Assembly (NCBI RefSeq): GCF_004009905.1
Contig: NZ_ML136873.1
Span: forward strand, 83,310 to 147,309
Direction: 5' to 3'
DNA: 64,000 bases
Source: Lactobacillus xujianguonis
Lineage (GTDB): Bacteria; Bacillota; Bacilli; Lactobacillales; Lactobacillaceae
In this document: one piece after another, positions 26,049-34,440 of the stretch
How positions within the stretch are numbered: position 1 is the first letter of the stretch
Layout: each line of letters opens with the position of its first letter
Notes under the pieces: model-generated
What the model was told of the DNA's origin: nothing
The model's database searches: none
What the model saw: the letters and a program-made list of their open reading frames with translations, nothing else
Position numbers and translations under genes: made by a program

Positions 26049-26343
26049 GATCGCAACCTTACCACCAAATGCTGTCCTTTATTTTGATAATGACTGGTGC
26101 TCGCAATGCTACAGCGAGAATAAGGTAGTTACTGAGATTGAAAAAGTCGTTGGTGAAACTGTGCCTTTCTTTGAAGTCAATGTCACCGAATTTCCTGAGC
26201 TAGCAAGTAAGTATCAGGTACTTTCCGCACCGAGTCTTGTCTTGCTTAAGAATGGCCAAAAGGTTGATCAATTTAGTAAGTTTCTTGATCAAAACCAATT
26301 TAAAGCAGTTTTCCAATATTATTTTGGAGCTTTACAGCATTAA
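26026..26343 (+). CDS. Thioredoxin-family protein (WCSQC)
   Basis: This is a 105-residue thioredoxin fold. The active site DNDWCSQCYSEN (C25, C28) has SQ instead of the usual GP dipeptide, which should raise the redox potential. The cis-Pro loop is VLSAPSLVLLKNGQKV. No signal peptide is present, so it is cytosolic. ATG 26026 lies within the upstream microprotein gene; AAGG at 26013-26016 is spaced 9 nt. It is co-transcribed with the microprotein and the ArsR-rhodanese regulator. It is a specialised thioredoxin rather than the housekeeping TrxA. Confidence 0.88.
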   Translation: MQTLTRNKIATLPPNAVLYFDNDWCSQCYSENKVVTEIEKVVGETVPFFEVNVTEFPELASKYQVLSAPSLVLLKNGQKVDQFSKFLDQNQFKAVFQYYFGALQH

Positions 26344-26366
26344 TAATGAAGAAGGTGGAATAGTTT

Positions 26367-27002
26367 ATGCAAAAAGATCGTGCCAATGCCTATCAAGATG
26401 CGGCTTTTGCGCAAGTGCTGCGAATTGGCAAAGCCGTCAGCAATCTAACCCGACTCAAGATAATTTTTATCTTAGATCAAGGTAAGAAGTCGGTAGAAGA
26501 GATCGCCAAGGCAATCGGAATCAGTGTTGGAACCACTTCGAAGAACCTGCAGCTTTTAAAGCAAGTTAACTTAGTTAAGGAAGAAAAAGATAAAAACTTT
26601 GTCTTTTATGCTTTAGCCAATCCGCAGGTCAGCCAGCTTTTTTCGTTATTAATTAGTTTGGCAGAAAGCTCCTTACCAGAAATGCAGTCACTTGAGGAAA
26701 ATTTTGAAGTCGTACCCAAAATCACTTTGAACCAGTTAAAGGGAAAAGAATTGACCGGAACCTATATCTTGGATTTACGACCTAAAGATGAATTTGCTAA
26801 CCAGCATTTGCCGCATGCGCATAATATTCCCTTTAATGAAATTGATTTTAAGAACTTACCATTTAAGAATGATGAAGATGTCGTAGTTTACTGTCGCGGT
26901 AGGCTTTGCGGAATTGCGGAAGTGGTTGGTAAAGAGCTAAAGAATCATGGCTATCAAAAGGTAAAGGTACTAAATCAGAGTGTCTCTGAATTAAAAAATT
27001 AA
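26367..27002 (+). CDS. ArsR-family regulator fused to a rhodanese domain (second copy)
   Basis: This is a 211-residue paralogue of the protein at 21169 with the same architecture. The winged helix is SNLTRLKIIFILDQGKKSVE, then AIGISVGTTSKNLQLLKQVN. The rhodanese has ILDLRPKDEFANQHLPHAHN and the catalytic loop VVYCRGRLCGIAE. It is the third gene of the thiol module. The near-identical promoters before the microprotein gene and before trxB suggest it represses both and is released when the rhodanese Cys is persulfidated or oxidised (inference). Confidence 0.9.
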   Translation: MQKDRANAYQDAAFAQVLRIGKAVSNLTRLKIIFILDQGKKSVEEIAKAIGISVGTTSKNLQLLKQVNLVKEEKDKNFVFYALANPQVSQLFSLLISLAESSLPEMQSLEENFEVVPKITLNQLKGKELTGTYILDLRPKDEFANQHLPHAHNIPFNEIDFKNLPFKNDEDVVVYCRGRLCGIAEVVGKELKNHGYQKVKVLNQSVSELKN

Positions 27003-27012
27003 CAGCTAAAGA

Positions 27013-27041
27013 TTGAGTGGAAAAATTCCACTCATTTTTTT
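27013..27041 (+). terminator. Terminator after the second ArsR-rhodanese gene
   Basis: GAGTGGAA and TTCCACTC pair around a 3-nt loop and are followed by T7. Confidence 0.88.
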
Positions 27042-27052
27042 AAACAAAATAG

Positions 27053-27080
27053 TTGACTTACAAAAAGTTAGTGATATTAT
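27053..27080 (+). promoter_or_regulatory. Redox-module promoter/operator, copy 2 (trxB)
   Basis: TTGACT (27053-27058), a 16-nt spacer and TATTAT (27075-27080), with ACTTA-N7-TTAGT in the spacer. It is closely similar to copy 1, including the downstream CGTAGAATAGC at about 27102-27112. Confidence 0.78.
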
Positions 27081-27142
27081 AATTATATAATTCAACGAAA
27101 GCGTAGAATAGCTAACACGAAATAATCAATGAGGTGAAAACA

Positions 27143-28072
27143 ATGAAAGAATACGACTTAGTAGTAATTGGTGCAGGTCCTGGTGGAATGACAGCCGCTC
27201 TTTATGGAGCTCGCGCTAACTTAAAGGTAGCAATGATCGACCGTGGTGTTTATGGTGGTCAAATGAACAATACTGCTGAAGTAGAGAATTATCCTGGTTT
27301 TCCTTCAATTTTGGGTCCAGAACTAGGCGAGAAGATGTACAAGAGTACAGTCGACCAAGGTGTCGAATTCGTCTACGGCGACGTGCAAGGAATTGAATTA
27401 GGTGAAAACAAGCGCCGCATTATTAAGATGGATCCCGAAGATATTTCTGCTAAAGCAGTCATTATTGCGACTGGTTCAGATAACCGAAAATTAGGCATCC
27501 CTGGCGAAGAAGAATATAGCGGCAAAGGCGTTTCATACTGCGCAGTCTGCGATGGTGCTTTCTTCAAAGATGAAGATGTTGCCGTTGTAGGTGGTGGTGA
27601 CTCAGCTATTTCAGAAGGCTTATACCTAGCTAACGTAACTAAGGACGTTAATGTGATTCACCGCCGTGATCAATTAAGAGCAGAAAAGGTTTTGCAAACC
27701 CGGGCCTTCAAGAATCCTAAGATGGAATTCACTTGGGGTAGTGTTCCTGTAGAAATTGTTGGTGACGAAAATAAGGTAACGGGCATCAAGGTGCACAACA
27801 AGAAGACTGATGAAGACAAGGTTATTCCTGCTGCAGGGGTCTTCATCTACATTGGTAATGTTCCTAACAGCCAACCATTCCAAGACTTAAACATTACTGA
27901 CAAAGACGGCTGGATTATCACTAATGATCAAATGGAAACTTCCATCCCTGGAATCTATGCCATCGGTGATGTTCGGCAAAAGAAATTACGTCAGATCGTG
28001 ACAGCTGTTGGAGAAGGCGGAATTGCTGGTCAAAATGCTTTCGAATATTTGAGTAGCTTAGAAGAAAACTAA
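27143..28072 (+). CDS. trxB: Thioredoxin reductase
   Basis: This is a 309-residue flavoenzyme that reduces thioredoxin with NADPH. The FAD site is VVIGAGPGGMTAALYGARAN, the active-site disulfide is SYCAVCDGAFF, the NAD(P) site is VAVVGGGDSAISEG and the C-terminal FAD motif is GIYAIGDVRQK. ATG 27143 is preferred to the GTG at 27134, which lies inside the GAGGTGA ribosome-binding site. It is coupled to a DsbA/FrnE-like gene and shares its promoter type with the upstream thiol operon. Confidence 0.96.
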   Translation: MKEYDLVVIGAGPGGMTAALYGARANLKVAMIDRGVYGGQMNNTAEVENYPGFPSILGPELGEKMYKSTVDQGVEFVYGDVQGIELGENKRRIIKMDPEDISAKAVIIATGSDNRKLGIPGEEEYSGKGVSYCAVCDGAFFKDEDVAVVGGGDSAISEGLYLANVTKDVNVIHRRDQLRAEKVLQTRAFKNPKMEFTWGSVPVEIVGDENKVTGIKVHNKKTDEDKVIPAAGVFIYIGNVPNSQPFQDLNITDKDGWIITNDQMETSIPGIYAIGDVRQKKLRQIVTAVGEGGIAGQNAFEYLSSLEEN

Positions 28073-28094
28073 TTCATAACTTAAGGAGAAAAGA

Positions 28095-28751
28095 ATGGAA
28101 ATTAAATACTGGTCCGATATTGCTTGCCCATTTTGCTACATTGGCTCAACTAGAATGAAGAAGGCCATGAAAGAAGTCGGCATTTATGACGATACTGATT
28201 TGGAATTAAAATCTTTCCAATTAAATCCGATGGAAAGTAAGACTGCTAAGCCTGGCGACTATATTAACCACTTCACTGGTGGTAACAAGGCTATGGAAGA
28301 TGATGCTCGTCAAAAGATGGCATACATCACCCAAATGGCTGCTGGTGAAGGCTTGGAATTTCATTTAGATAAGGTTGTGCCAACTAATACCATGGATGCC
28401 CACCGCTTGATTAAATTAGCTGAAAGCAAAGGTGATCGTGACCTAGTTGAACGAGTTATCAGCCGCTTCTACAAGGTTTACTTTACTGATGGTAAGTCAA
28501 TTGCGGATCATGGAGTTTTGACTAACGCAGCAGTGAAAGCAGGCTTAGAGCGACAAGAAGTTCAGGATATTTTAAATTCTGATAAATACCCAAAGGAAGT
28601 TGTCGCTGATGAAGTTGAAGCCCAACAATTAGGCATTCAAGGCGCACCATTCTTTGTACTGAATAATAAGTATGCCATTAGCGGTGCGCAACCTTATGAG
28701 GTCTTCGTGCAAGCATTAGAAAAAGTAAAAGCTGAAGAAGCCCAAGCGTAA
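28095..28751 (+). CDS. DsbA-family (FrnE-like) thiol oxidoreductase
   Basis: This is a 218-residue cytosolic protein with a thioredoxin fold carrying a helical insertion. The active site is SDIACPFCYIG (C11, C14), followed by MKKAMKEVGI, and the cis-Pro segment is GIQGAPFFVLNNKYAISGAQ, as in FrnE/YwbO proteins. These act as disulfide reductases or isomerases in polyketide or stress contexts. It lies 22 nt after trxB with AAGGAG upstream, so it likely draws electrons from the same system. A terminator follows. Confidence 0.88.
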   Translation: MEIKYWSDIACPFCYIGSTRMKKAMKEVGIYDDTDLELKSFQLNPMESKTAKPGDYINHFTGGNKAMEDDARQKMAYITQMAAGEGLEFHLDKVVPTNTMDAHRLIKLAESKGDRDLVERVISRFYKVYFTDGKSIADHGVLTNAAVKAGLERQEVQDILNSDKYPKEVVADEVEAQQLGIQGAPFFVLNNKYAISGAQPYEVFVQALEKVKAEEAQA

Positions 28752-28752
28752 A

Positions 28753-28792
28753 AAATAAGCTCAATCATGACGATTGAGCTTATTTTTTTGAC
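28753..28792. terminator. Terminator between the DsbA-like gene and the cobalamin operon
   Basis: AATAAGCTCAATC pairs with GATTGAGCTTATT and is followed by T residues. A-rich flank on the left could let it work for the convergent minus-strand operon too. Confidence 0.9.
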
Positions 28793-28793
28793 T

Positions 28794-29336
28794 CTATTTC
28801 TGTTTGCTTTTCACATCTTGATAACCATCTAAGACATTAGCGTAACGCGCTAAGACAAAGAGGTAATCAGATAGGCGGTTCATGTATTTCAAATTGCTGG
28901 CAGCTAACAGCTGCTGTTCTCGATTCAAAGTCACCATTGCTCGTTCTGCTTGTCTAGCAAGGGTTCGCGCGTATTGTAGGTTTGCACCTGTCACTTTACC
29001 ACCAGGCAAGATAAATTCGGGAATCTTAGGTAATTTCGGTGTTAATTCATCAATCCTTTTTTCTAACGCAGCCACTTTGTCATCATTAATTCCATGCCGG
29101 CGCTTAACGACAATGTCGGCTTGTAATAAATATAAATCACGCTGAACTTCGATTAATTCATCTTGTAAGCTTGCTGTCTTTTCTGAGAGATTGGCTAGTA
29201 CTACGCCTAAGTAAGATTGCAAAGAATCAATTTCTCCTAAAGCAGTAATTTGCAAGTCATCTTTCGGGACCATCTTGCCCGTTACTTGCTTAGTTAGCCC
29301 TTGGTCACCAACTTTGGTATAAATCTTGATTGTCAT
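28794..29336 (-). CDS. PduO-type ATP:cob(I)alamin adenosyltransferase
   Basis: This is a 180-residue enzyme that makes adenosylcobalamin from cob(I)alamin and ATP. The N-terminal IYTKVGDQGLTKQVTGKMVP and the C-terminal LPGGKVTGANLQYARTLARQ, then AERAMV, are PduO signatures. The usual DELN motif reads IDSLQS, a divergence near the active site. It is the last gene of a minus-strand operon with a B12-dependent reductase and its uptake genes, so it supplies that enzyme's cofactor. It overlaps the S-component gene by 1 nt. Confidence 0.92.
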   Translation of the reverse strand: MTIKIYTKVGDQGLTKQVTGKMVPKDDLQITALGEIDSLQSYLGVVLANLSEKTASLQDELIEVQRDLYLLQADIVVKRRHGINDDKVAALEKRIDELTPKLPKIPEFILPGGKVTGANLQYARTLARQAERAMVTLNREQQLLAASNLKYMNRLSDYLFVLARYANVLDGYQDVKSKQK

Positions 29337-29857
29337 TAGATCACTCTTTCATAACGCTGCAAGGCTAAAGTAAGAGGTTTATAAAGCACCAGATAAAAGG
29401 CAAAATTACCAACAGCATGGTAGGTATCAAAGACTAAACCTGAGACCCAGTAGGCAAGAAAGGCAGGTAGTCCGCCGTAAATTGTCATCCCGAAGCTGAC
29501 TAAAAAGCCATACTCGTAACCAAGGAAAACTGCTAGAGTGACTTGCAGTAAGAGGTGTTTTTTCAACGGTAAAATCTTGGCTACTAAGATAACGGTCAAG
29601 ACGCAGCCGATATAAGCAAAAATTTGCGGAATTGTCCAAATCCCAAAACCTAAGACAATATTGGATAAAATCATGGTTAAAGCCGCCAGGATAATCCCAA
29701 AGCCGCCACCCAGCGTGAGGGTCACAATCATAATGATATCCGTTACTGGTTGCACATTCGGAATCGGAATTACCTTGAAAACTCGCAGAACTACGGCTAA
29801 GGCGGTTAAGAGGGCCAGCATCGTTAGCCGGCGCAGCTGAATTCTTTCAGTAACCAT
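29336..29857 (-). CDS. cbrT: ECF transporter S-component for cobalamin (CbrT-like)
   Basis: This is a 173-residue integral membrane protein with about six helices. It begins RIQLRRLTMLALLTALAVVL, the region that docks with EcfT. It lies between an adenosyltransferase and a B12-dependent reductase, as described for the L. delbrueckii CbrT vitamin B12 S-component. The shared ECF module genes (EcfA/A'/T) are not in the window and should be elsewhere. Substrate assignment rests on context and resemblance, not on visible binding residues. Confidence 0.82.
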   Translation of the reverse strand: MVTERIQLRRLTMLALLTALAVVLRVFKVIPIPNVQPVTDIIMIVTLTLGGGFGIILAALTMILSNIVLGFGIWTIPQIFAYIGCVLTVILVAKILPLKKHLLLQVTLAVFLGYEYGFLVSFGMTIYGGLPAFLAYWVSGLVFDTYHAVGNFAFYLVLYKPLTLALQRYERVI

Positions 29858-29863
29858 GTTTTA

Positions 29864-30244
29864 TCACTTCACTTTAGCTAAGGTAAACTTCACGTGATCC
29901 TTGTTCTTCACTGTTTGGTCGGCAGCGCCTTTATTAGCCCACTTACCATTGATAGTGTAAGTCCAGTAGATCTTCTTCTTAGGATTTTGCTTCTTGCCAG
30001 CAATACCAGTAATGAAGCCTTTATTTTCTTCTACCTTCCAGCCCTTCTTTAAGCCAGTCATGACCTTGGCATGCTTTTTTAACTTAATTTTCTTAGTAGA
30101 AAAGTTCTTTTTCCCTTGGCGTAAAGTGTAAGTCACCGTAATACGGTTACTAGATTTGGCAGCCTTAGATTGGTTAGAGCAGCCAGAAAGGGCAAAGGTA
30201 AAAATTGTTGCAGTTGCAATTACAGCAGTCAGTTTAGTTTTCAT
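29864..30244 (-). CDS. DUF4430 lipoprotein, putative cobalamin-capture protein
   Basis: This is a 126-residue lipoprotein. The signal peptide ends in the lipobox FALSGC (Cys22), and a single DUF4430-type domain follows (YTLRQGKKNFSTKKIKL, then KIYWTYTINGKWANKGAADQ). DUF4430 resembles the C-terminal domain of animal transcobalamin/intrinsic factor. The gene is 6 nt from the CbrT-like gene and 29 nt after the reductase. I infer that it binds cobalamin at the cell surface and passes it to the ECF transporter. Confidence 0.82.
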   Translation of the reverse strand: MKTKLTAVIATATIFTFALSGCSNQSKAAKSSNRITVTYTLRQGKKNFSTKKIKLKKHAKVMTGLKKGWKVEENKGFITGIAGKKQNPKKKIYWTYTINGKWANKGAADQTVKNKDHVKFTLAKVK

Positions 30245-30273
30245 GTTTTTTCTCCTTGTAATAAAAAATTCTT

Positions 30274-32502
30274 CTATTTAGTTGGGCAAGCGCCGCCAGC
30301 ACAGTCACTTTGACCGACTAATTCTAAGTCTTTTTGATCATCGTTTTCTTTCATAAAGACGGCTTCGACATTACCCGTAATTTTATTAGCTTTTTCTTCG
30401 TATTTGGCCTTATCAATTGGCTCCTTAGGTGCTTGCTTTAAGCTGCCACCATAGTAGGGAAGTAGCGAAGTGGACTTAATAATGTGGCGGTATTGGTGGA
30501 GCAAGGGTTCAATTTCTTTACTTTCCTTATCTTGGAAGGTGATGGTGCAGGACACCGCATTATCAGACCAGTAGGTTTGTAAAAAGGCTTGGGTCGCAAA
30601 CTGTTCCGCAATTGAAACTGTTCCCGCAGAAGCAAAGTTCTTACTGTCGGCATTAGCGGCTCGCAGTGGAAATTCCACACAAATGGTGTTCTTAGTGTAA
30701 ATATCGGGTTCAGTGTAGTAGCCACATTCCTTTAAGGCTGGCAGCAGTGGATCAGAAGCTTGGAATCTAATTCTTTGAATTAAGTAACCAGCATAGTGGA
30801 AGTGCATCCCTTCAGACACACCAGCTAATTTTGCTACCGTTCCTGATGGCTTAACGGTCGTGTGCTTAACCGAAGTTTGGCAGCCTAATTCTTGGCTGTA
30901 GTCTTGATCAGCCTGCAGAATCGCTTGGTATAAGTCGTCAAAAGTTTTAACAATTTCTGGATCATAAATTGGCTTTTGGATTGTTTGTCCATCCTCATCA
31001 GTAGCCTTTTCAAAGCCAGTAACTACGCGGTGACCAAAGCGGGATAAAATCCAATCTTGAATCCCTGACATGGAGACTCCAATGCGGCGATTCTTCTGAA
31101 TAATCTTGCGGGAAACTTCCCAATCATAGTGGCTGAAGGTTACTCGCTTAGCAAAACGCACGGCTAAGCTAAAGGATTCTTTTAAGTTCCAGCCTTGCTG
31201 TTCAGCCACAAAAGGAAAGACTTCAAACAAGTTACATGGTTCACCGTTAGCTAAGGAAATTTCCCCACAAGGATTAGTCCCTTCAACTGCATCGTCAATG
31301 CCAGCTTGATAACCATCCGCAATGCGGCCGTAGTTGCGAGATAATTCGAGGTTAACGACACCAGGTTCGCCGTTGTGCAAAATTCCATCTGCAATTGGAC
31401 CATAATTATCAAACTTCGAATTGATGGCCACACTATTGTTAGAAGCCCAACGGTGATGGTAGAGTTTTTCCTTATCTTGCTTCATCTTGATAAAGTCTTG
31501 ATCATCGTTAGAGCCCAAGGCCAATTCAGCTGAACGGCGAACGTTACCAGCGACGACGGTTTTACCGATCAAATTACAAATATCAGTCGCGTCAACAGCG
31601 GATAAGTTTTGCCCAGCTTTCGCATTTATAACTTGATTAATGTCCAAGAACATTTCAACTAAGGGCATCGGGCCAGAGGCGGTTCCGCCAAAGCCATGAA
31701 TTTTAGCACCATAGGGCCGAATCTTGCTGATATCAAGGACTAACTTGTGTTTACCTTCAGGATTATTGCGGTTAAAGTGCATATCAATTAAACGGGCATT
31801 AGCTAAGATCCAGCCTTCACGGGTATCAGGCAATTCGTAGTAGATGTAGTCATCTTGCTCTTGCTCTTCTTTAGCCCAAGTATCCTTGTCAACGGCACCA
31901 ACTTTAAGTGAAGGTTCGTAAGACTGGCTCTTTTTGTCGATAACAACGGTTAAGTCAACAGCTTGATCAACAGTCGGAATCTGCTTAATGTTGTCTTTAA
32001 CAACAGAGAAGCCGACGCCGCCACCTTTCATTAATTGGTCGAATAAAAAGGAGAAGGGCATGGAGACTGCGACTTCGTTTTTATCTAAGTAAGCAGGTAC
32101 CAAGTGACTGTCCCCGTAGTGTTGCGGGCGAATAGCAATGAACCAGCAGTTGTTAAGTGAATCACCCGTGCGCTTTTGATAGTCGGTTCCAGAAATCCAA
32201 AGATTCCGGCCAGATGGGGTGGCACTTAAGCCATAAGTTAGGCGGAATAATTTTTGGGCTTCAGTAGTTAATTCGTTGATAACCGCAGGAGAAGGATTAT
32301 TCTTCAAGCGCGGATCGAGGTTAATATTTCCTTCAATGACCCGTTTGACGGTTTCGTCCCAATTTTCTGAACGATTTTTGTCGTCTAACCAGCGGGCGTA
32401 GGTCCGTTTATAAGTGACCCAGCCCAGTTCACCCCAATGGGGTTTAATTTGTTGTTTCACTCGTTGAATGAAATTTTGATCTAATTGAATAGTTTTCTGC
32501 AT
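30274..32502 (-). CDS. rtpR: Adenosylcobalamin-dependent ribonucleoside-triphosphate reductase (class II, monomeric)
   Basis: This is a 742-residue enzyme that reduces NTPs to dNTPs using a thiyl radical generated by adenosylcobalamin. It matches the L. leichmannii enzyme: Cys119 in DSLNNCWF, then NPCGEISLANGEPCNLFE with the thiyl Cys (C408 equivalent) and its disulfide partner (C419 equivalent), and the C-terminal redox pair DCAGGACPTK. The operon supplies its cofactor through uptake and adenosylation genes. AAGGGGAG precedes the ATG on the minus strand. No cobalamin riboswitch was seen upstream; NrdR-like boxes were. Confidence 0.96.
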   Translation of the reverse strand: MQKTIQLDQNFIQRVKQQIKPHWGELGWVTYKRTYARWLDDKNRSENWDETVKRVIEGNINLDPRLKNNPSPAVINELTTEAQKLFRLTYGLSATPSGRNLWISGTDYQKRTGDSLNNCWFIAIRPQHYGDSHLVPAYLDKNEVAVSMPFSFLFDQLMKGGGVGFSVVKDNIKQIPTVDQAVDLTVVIDKKSQSYEPSLKVGAVDKDTWAKEEQEQDDYIYYELPDTREGWILANARLIDMHFNRNNPEGKHKLVLDISKIRPYGAKIHGFGGTASGPMPLVEMFLDINQVINAKAGQNLSAVDATDICNLIGKTVVAGNVRRSAELALGSNDDQDFIKMKQDKEKLYHHRWASNNSVAINSKFDNYGPIADGILHNGEPGVVNLELSRNYGRIADGYQAGIDDAVEGTNPCGEISLANGEPCNLFEVFPFVAEQQGWNLKESFSLAVRFAKRVTFSHYDWEVSRKIIQKNRRIGVSMSGIQDWILSRFGHRVVTGFEKATDEDGQTIQKPIYDPEIVKTFDDLYQAILQADQDYSQELGCQTSVKHTTVKPSGTVAKLAGVSEGMHFHYAGYLIQRIRFQASDPLLPALKECGYYTEPDIYTKNTICVEFPLRAANADSKNFASAGTVSIAEQFATQAFLQTYWSDNAVSCTITFQDKESKEIEPLLHQYRHIIKSTSLLPYYGGSLKQAPKEPIDKAKYEEKANKITGNVEAVFMKENDDQKDLELVGQSDCAGGACPTK

Positions 32503-32535
32503 AAAAAGTTCTCCCCTTGAAAAGGTGTTAATGTT

Positions 32536-32589
32536 TCACAACATACAATCTATTGATGACAAAATTGAGAATACCACAATATGTTGTAT
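32536..32589 (-). promoter_or_regulatory. Two NrdR-like boxes upstream of rtpR
   Basis: CCACAATATGTTGTAT (32574-32589) matches the published NrdR box acaCwAtATaTwGtgt at about 13 of 16 positions. TCACAACATACAATCT (32536-32551) matches about 11. Paired boxes upstream of nrd operons are the rule, but the 38-nt centre spacing is not an exact number of helical turns. Confidence 0.5.
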
Positions 32590-32793
32590 TGTAAACCGAA
32601 AAAAGATCGCTTTTGGGGAGTTGCTAAGTGCAAATCTTTGTCGCTCTTGGCAAGTGCTGACCAAAAATTTTTCGTACATAATTGCTTTTTTTGGCGTGAA
32701 TTTTTAAATGCTAAATAATCTGTTTGTGTAACGCCTATTATTAGGCATAAAATAGGACACAAGTATTGTTTTTTATTGAAAGAGAGGGATTGA

Positions 32794-33831
32794 ATGCAGA
32801 ATGCTTGGCAGAGATTTAAAGCTAACGTGCCCTTGCGGCGAGCGGTAGTTTTAATGATCATTATTTTATTTCTTTATAAATTGCGGTCGATGATGAACAC
32901 CATCTTGTTGACCTTTATTTTTACTTATTTGGTAGTGCATTTGGTGCGTTTAGTGCAAAAACACGCGCCGAAAATTCCGACCGGTTTGATTGTGAGTGTC
33001 ACCTATATCTTGATTTTGCTCCTCCTGTATTTTGTCATTACGGTTTATATGCCAATGCTGGTGGGGGAAATTACTAAGATTTTTAAGTCGGTGAAAGCTT
33101 TTTATGAAAGTAACAATATGCCAGGGATGATGAAATATCTTAAGCATTACGTCAGTCAAGCCGAAATTACGAAGCAGGTTAAAAATGGGATGACGATTAT
33201 GTTCCATACTTTAACCAGTGTCGGGACGTTGACGGTTGCCACCTTCATGTCACTGATTTTGAGTTTCTTCTACACGATTGAATTGAAACAGATGAATGAA
33301 TTTTCAAGTCTATTTGTGAAGAGTGGAATTTTTAAGTGGTTCTTTGAAGATGTCAGCTTCTTTGGTAAAAAGTTTACTAACACCTTCGGCGTGGTTTTAG
33401 AAGCGCAGTTCTTCATTGCCATTTGCAACACTGCTTTAACGATGATTGGCTTAGCGATTATGCGGATGCCACAGATTGTCGCTCTAGGCCTCATGGTCTT
33501 TATCTTGAGCTTAATTCCGGTGGCGGGGGTCATTATTTCTTTGATTCCGTTGAGCGTTATTGGTTATTCAGTGGGCGGATTACGGTATGTAATTTACATT
33601 TTTGTCATGATCATGATTATCCATGCGATTGAAGCTTACATTTTGAACCCGAAGTTTATGGCCAGCAAAACCGAATTGCCCATCTTTTATACTTTTTTGG
33701 TTTTGCTGTTTGCAGAACATCTCTGGGGTACTTGGGGCTTAATCGTCGGGGTACCAATTTTCACTTTCTTACTCGATGTGATGGAAATTAAATCAGCCCG
33801 TAAGAAGAAGCAAAAGAAGGTAACGCAATGA
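32794..33831 (+). CDS. AI-2E family transporter (PerM/YdiK-type membrane protein)
   Basis: This is a 345-residue membrane protein with about seven to eight helices in the AI-2E exporter-family pattern. Conserved C-terminal segments are LSLIPVAGVIISLIPLSVIG and ILNPKFMASKTELPIFYTF, then GTWGLIVGVPIF. Family members include AI-2 exporters and Na+/H+ antiporters; the substrate is not predictable. AGAGAGGG precedes ATG 32794. It is divergent from rtpR and overlaps the next gene by 4 nt (ATGA). Confidence 0.87.
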   Translation: MQNAWQRFKANVPLRRAVVLMIIILFLYKLRSMMNTILLTFIFTYLVVHLVRLVQKHAPKIPTGLIVSVTYILILLLLYFVITVYMPMLVGEITKIFKSVKAFYESNNMPGMMKYLKHYVSQAEITKQVKNGMTIMFHTLTSVGTLTVATFMSLILSFFYTIELKQMNEFSSLFVKSGIFKWFFEDVSFFGKKFTNTFGVVLEAQFFIAICNTALTMIGLAIMRMPQIVALGLMVFILSLIPVAGVIISLIPLSVIGYSVGGLRYVIYIFVMIMIIHAIEAYILNPKFMASKTELPIFYTFLVLLFAEHLWGTWGLIVGVPIFTFLLDVMEIKSARKKKQKKVTQ

Positions 33832-34400
33832 AAGTCTTATTAACAGGTGATAGTATTATTGCCCGGCATGAAGGCTTGAGTCAGCCGCGTTTGAACGCGA
33901 ACTTGAAGCAAAAAGTACCAGGAATTGAGCTAACCAATACGGCAGTATCCGGCATCAATTCTGGTGCTTTTTTTGCAAGATTGAGCGAATTGGTGTTAAC
34001 GCAGGACCAACATGACGCGTTAGTGATCTTGCTAGGAACCAATGACTTGGCAACGCATAAGCAGGTGCCGCTGGCGCAGTTTAAGCAAAATATGTCTTTG
34101 ATTGCTTCGGCAGTGGTGTGTGAATACTGGCCACCAAAGGTGATTTTGGTTTCGCCGCCAGCGGTCGATGAGCAGAAGCAACATGTGCGCAGTAACAAAG
34201 TCGTGGCGCAATATAGTCAGGTGGTTGAGGCAGTAGCGCAGGAATATCATTTTCACTATGTGAATCTCTATCAGGCAATGATTGAGCGGGGGAACTTAGC
34301 TAGTTTATGTCAGGGCTTAAAAAATGATGGTTTGCACTTCGGTCAAGCTGGTTATGAATTGCTGGCTGACTTACTAGGACAAGCACTTCAGGAAATTTAG
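33828..34400 (+). CDS. SGNH/GDSL-family hydrolase
   Basis: This is a 190-residue esterase-like enzyme. All four SGNH blocks are visible: LLTGDSI (Ser9), NTAVSGINSG, VILLGTNDLATH (Asn) and DGLHFGQAGYELLA (catalytic Asp/His). There is no signal peptide, so it is cytosolic. It overlaps the upstream AI-2E gene by 4 nt (translational coupling) and ends at a terminator. The substrate is unknown; relatives deacylate lipids or sugars. Confidence 0.9.
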   Translation: MKVLLTGDSIIARHEGLSQPRLNANLKQKVPGIELTNTAVSGINSGAFFARLSELVLTQDQHDALVILLGTNDLATHKQVPLAQFKQNMSLIASAVVCEYWPPKVILVSPPAVDEQKQHVRSNKVVAQYSQVVEAVAQEYHFHYVNLYQAMIERGNLASLCQGLKNDGLHFGQAGYELLADLLGQALQEI

Positions 34401-34408
34401 GGTAAAGA

Positions 34409-34440
34409 AAAAAAGCACTTTTGAAGTGCTTTTTTATTTT
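34409..34440. terminator. Bidirectional terminator
   Basis: AAAAAAGCACTT and AAGTGCTTTTTT form a compact hairpin with T/A tracts on both sides, between convergent genes. Confidence 0.9.

Noticed and set aside
32503..32793. Cobalamin riboswitch upstream of rtpR
   Set aside because: No B12-box-like conserved core is visible in either orientation in this short AT-rich region.
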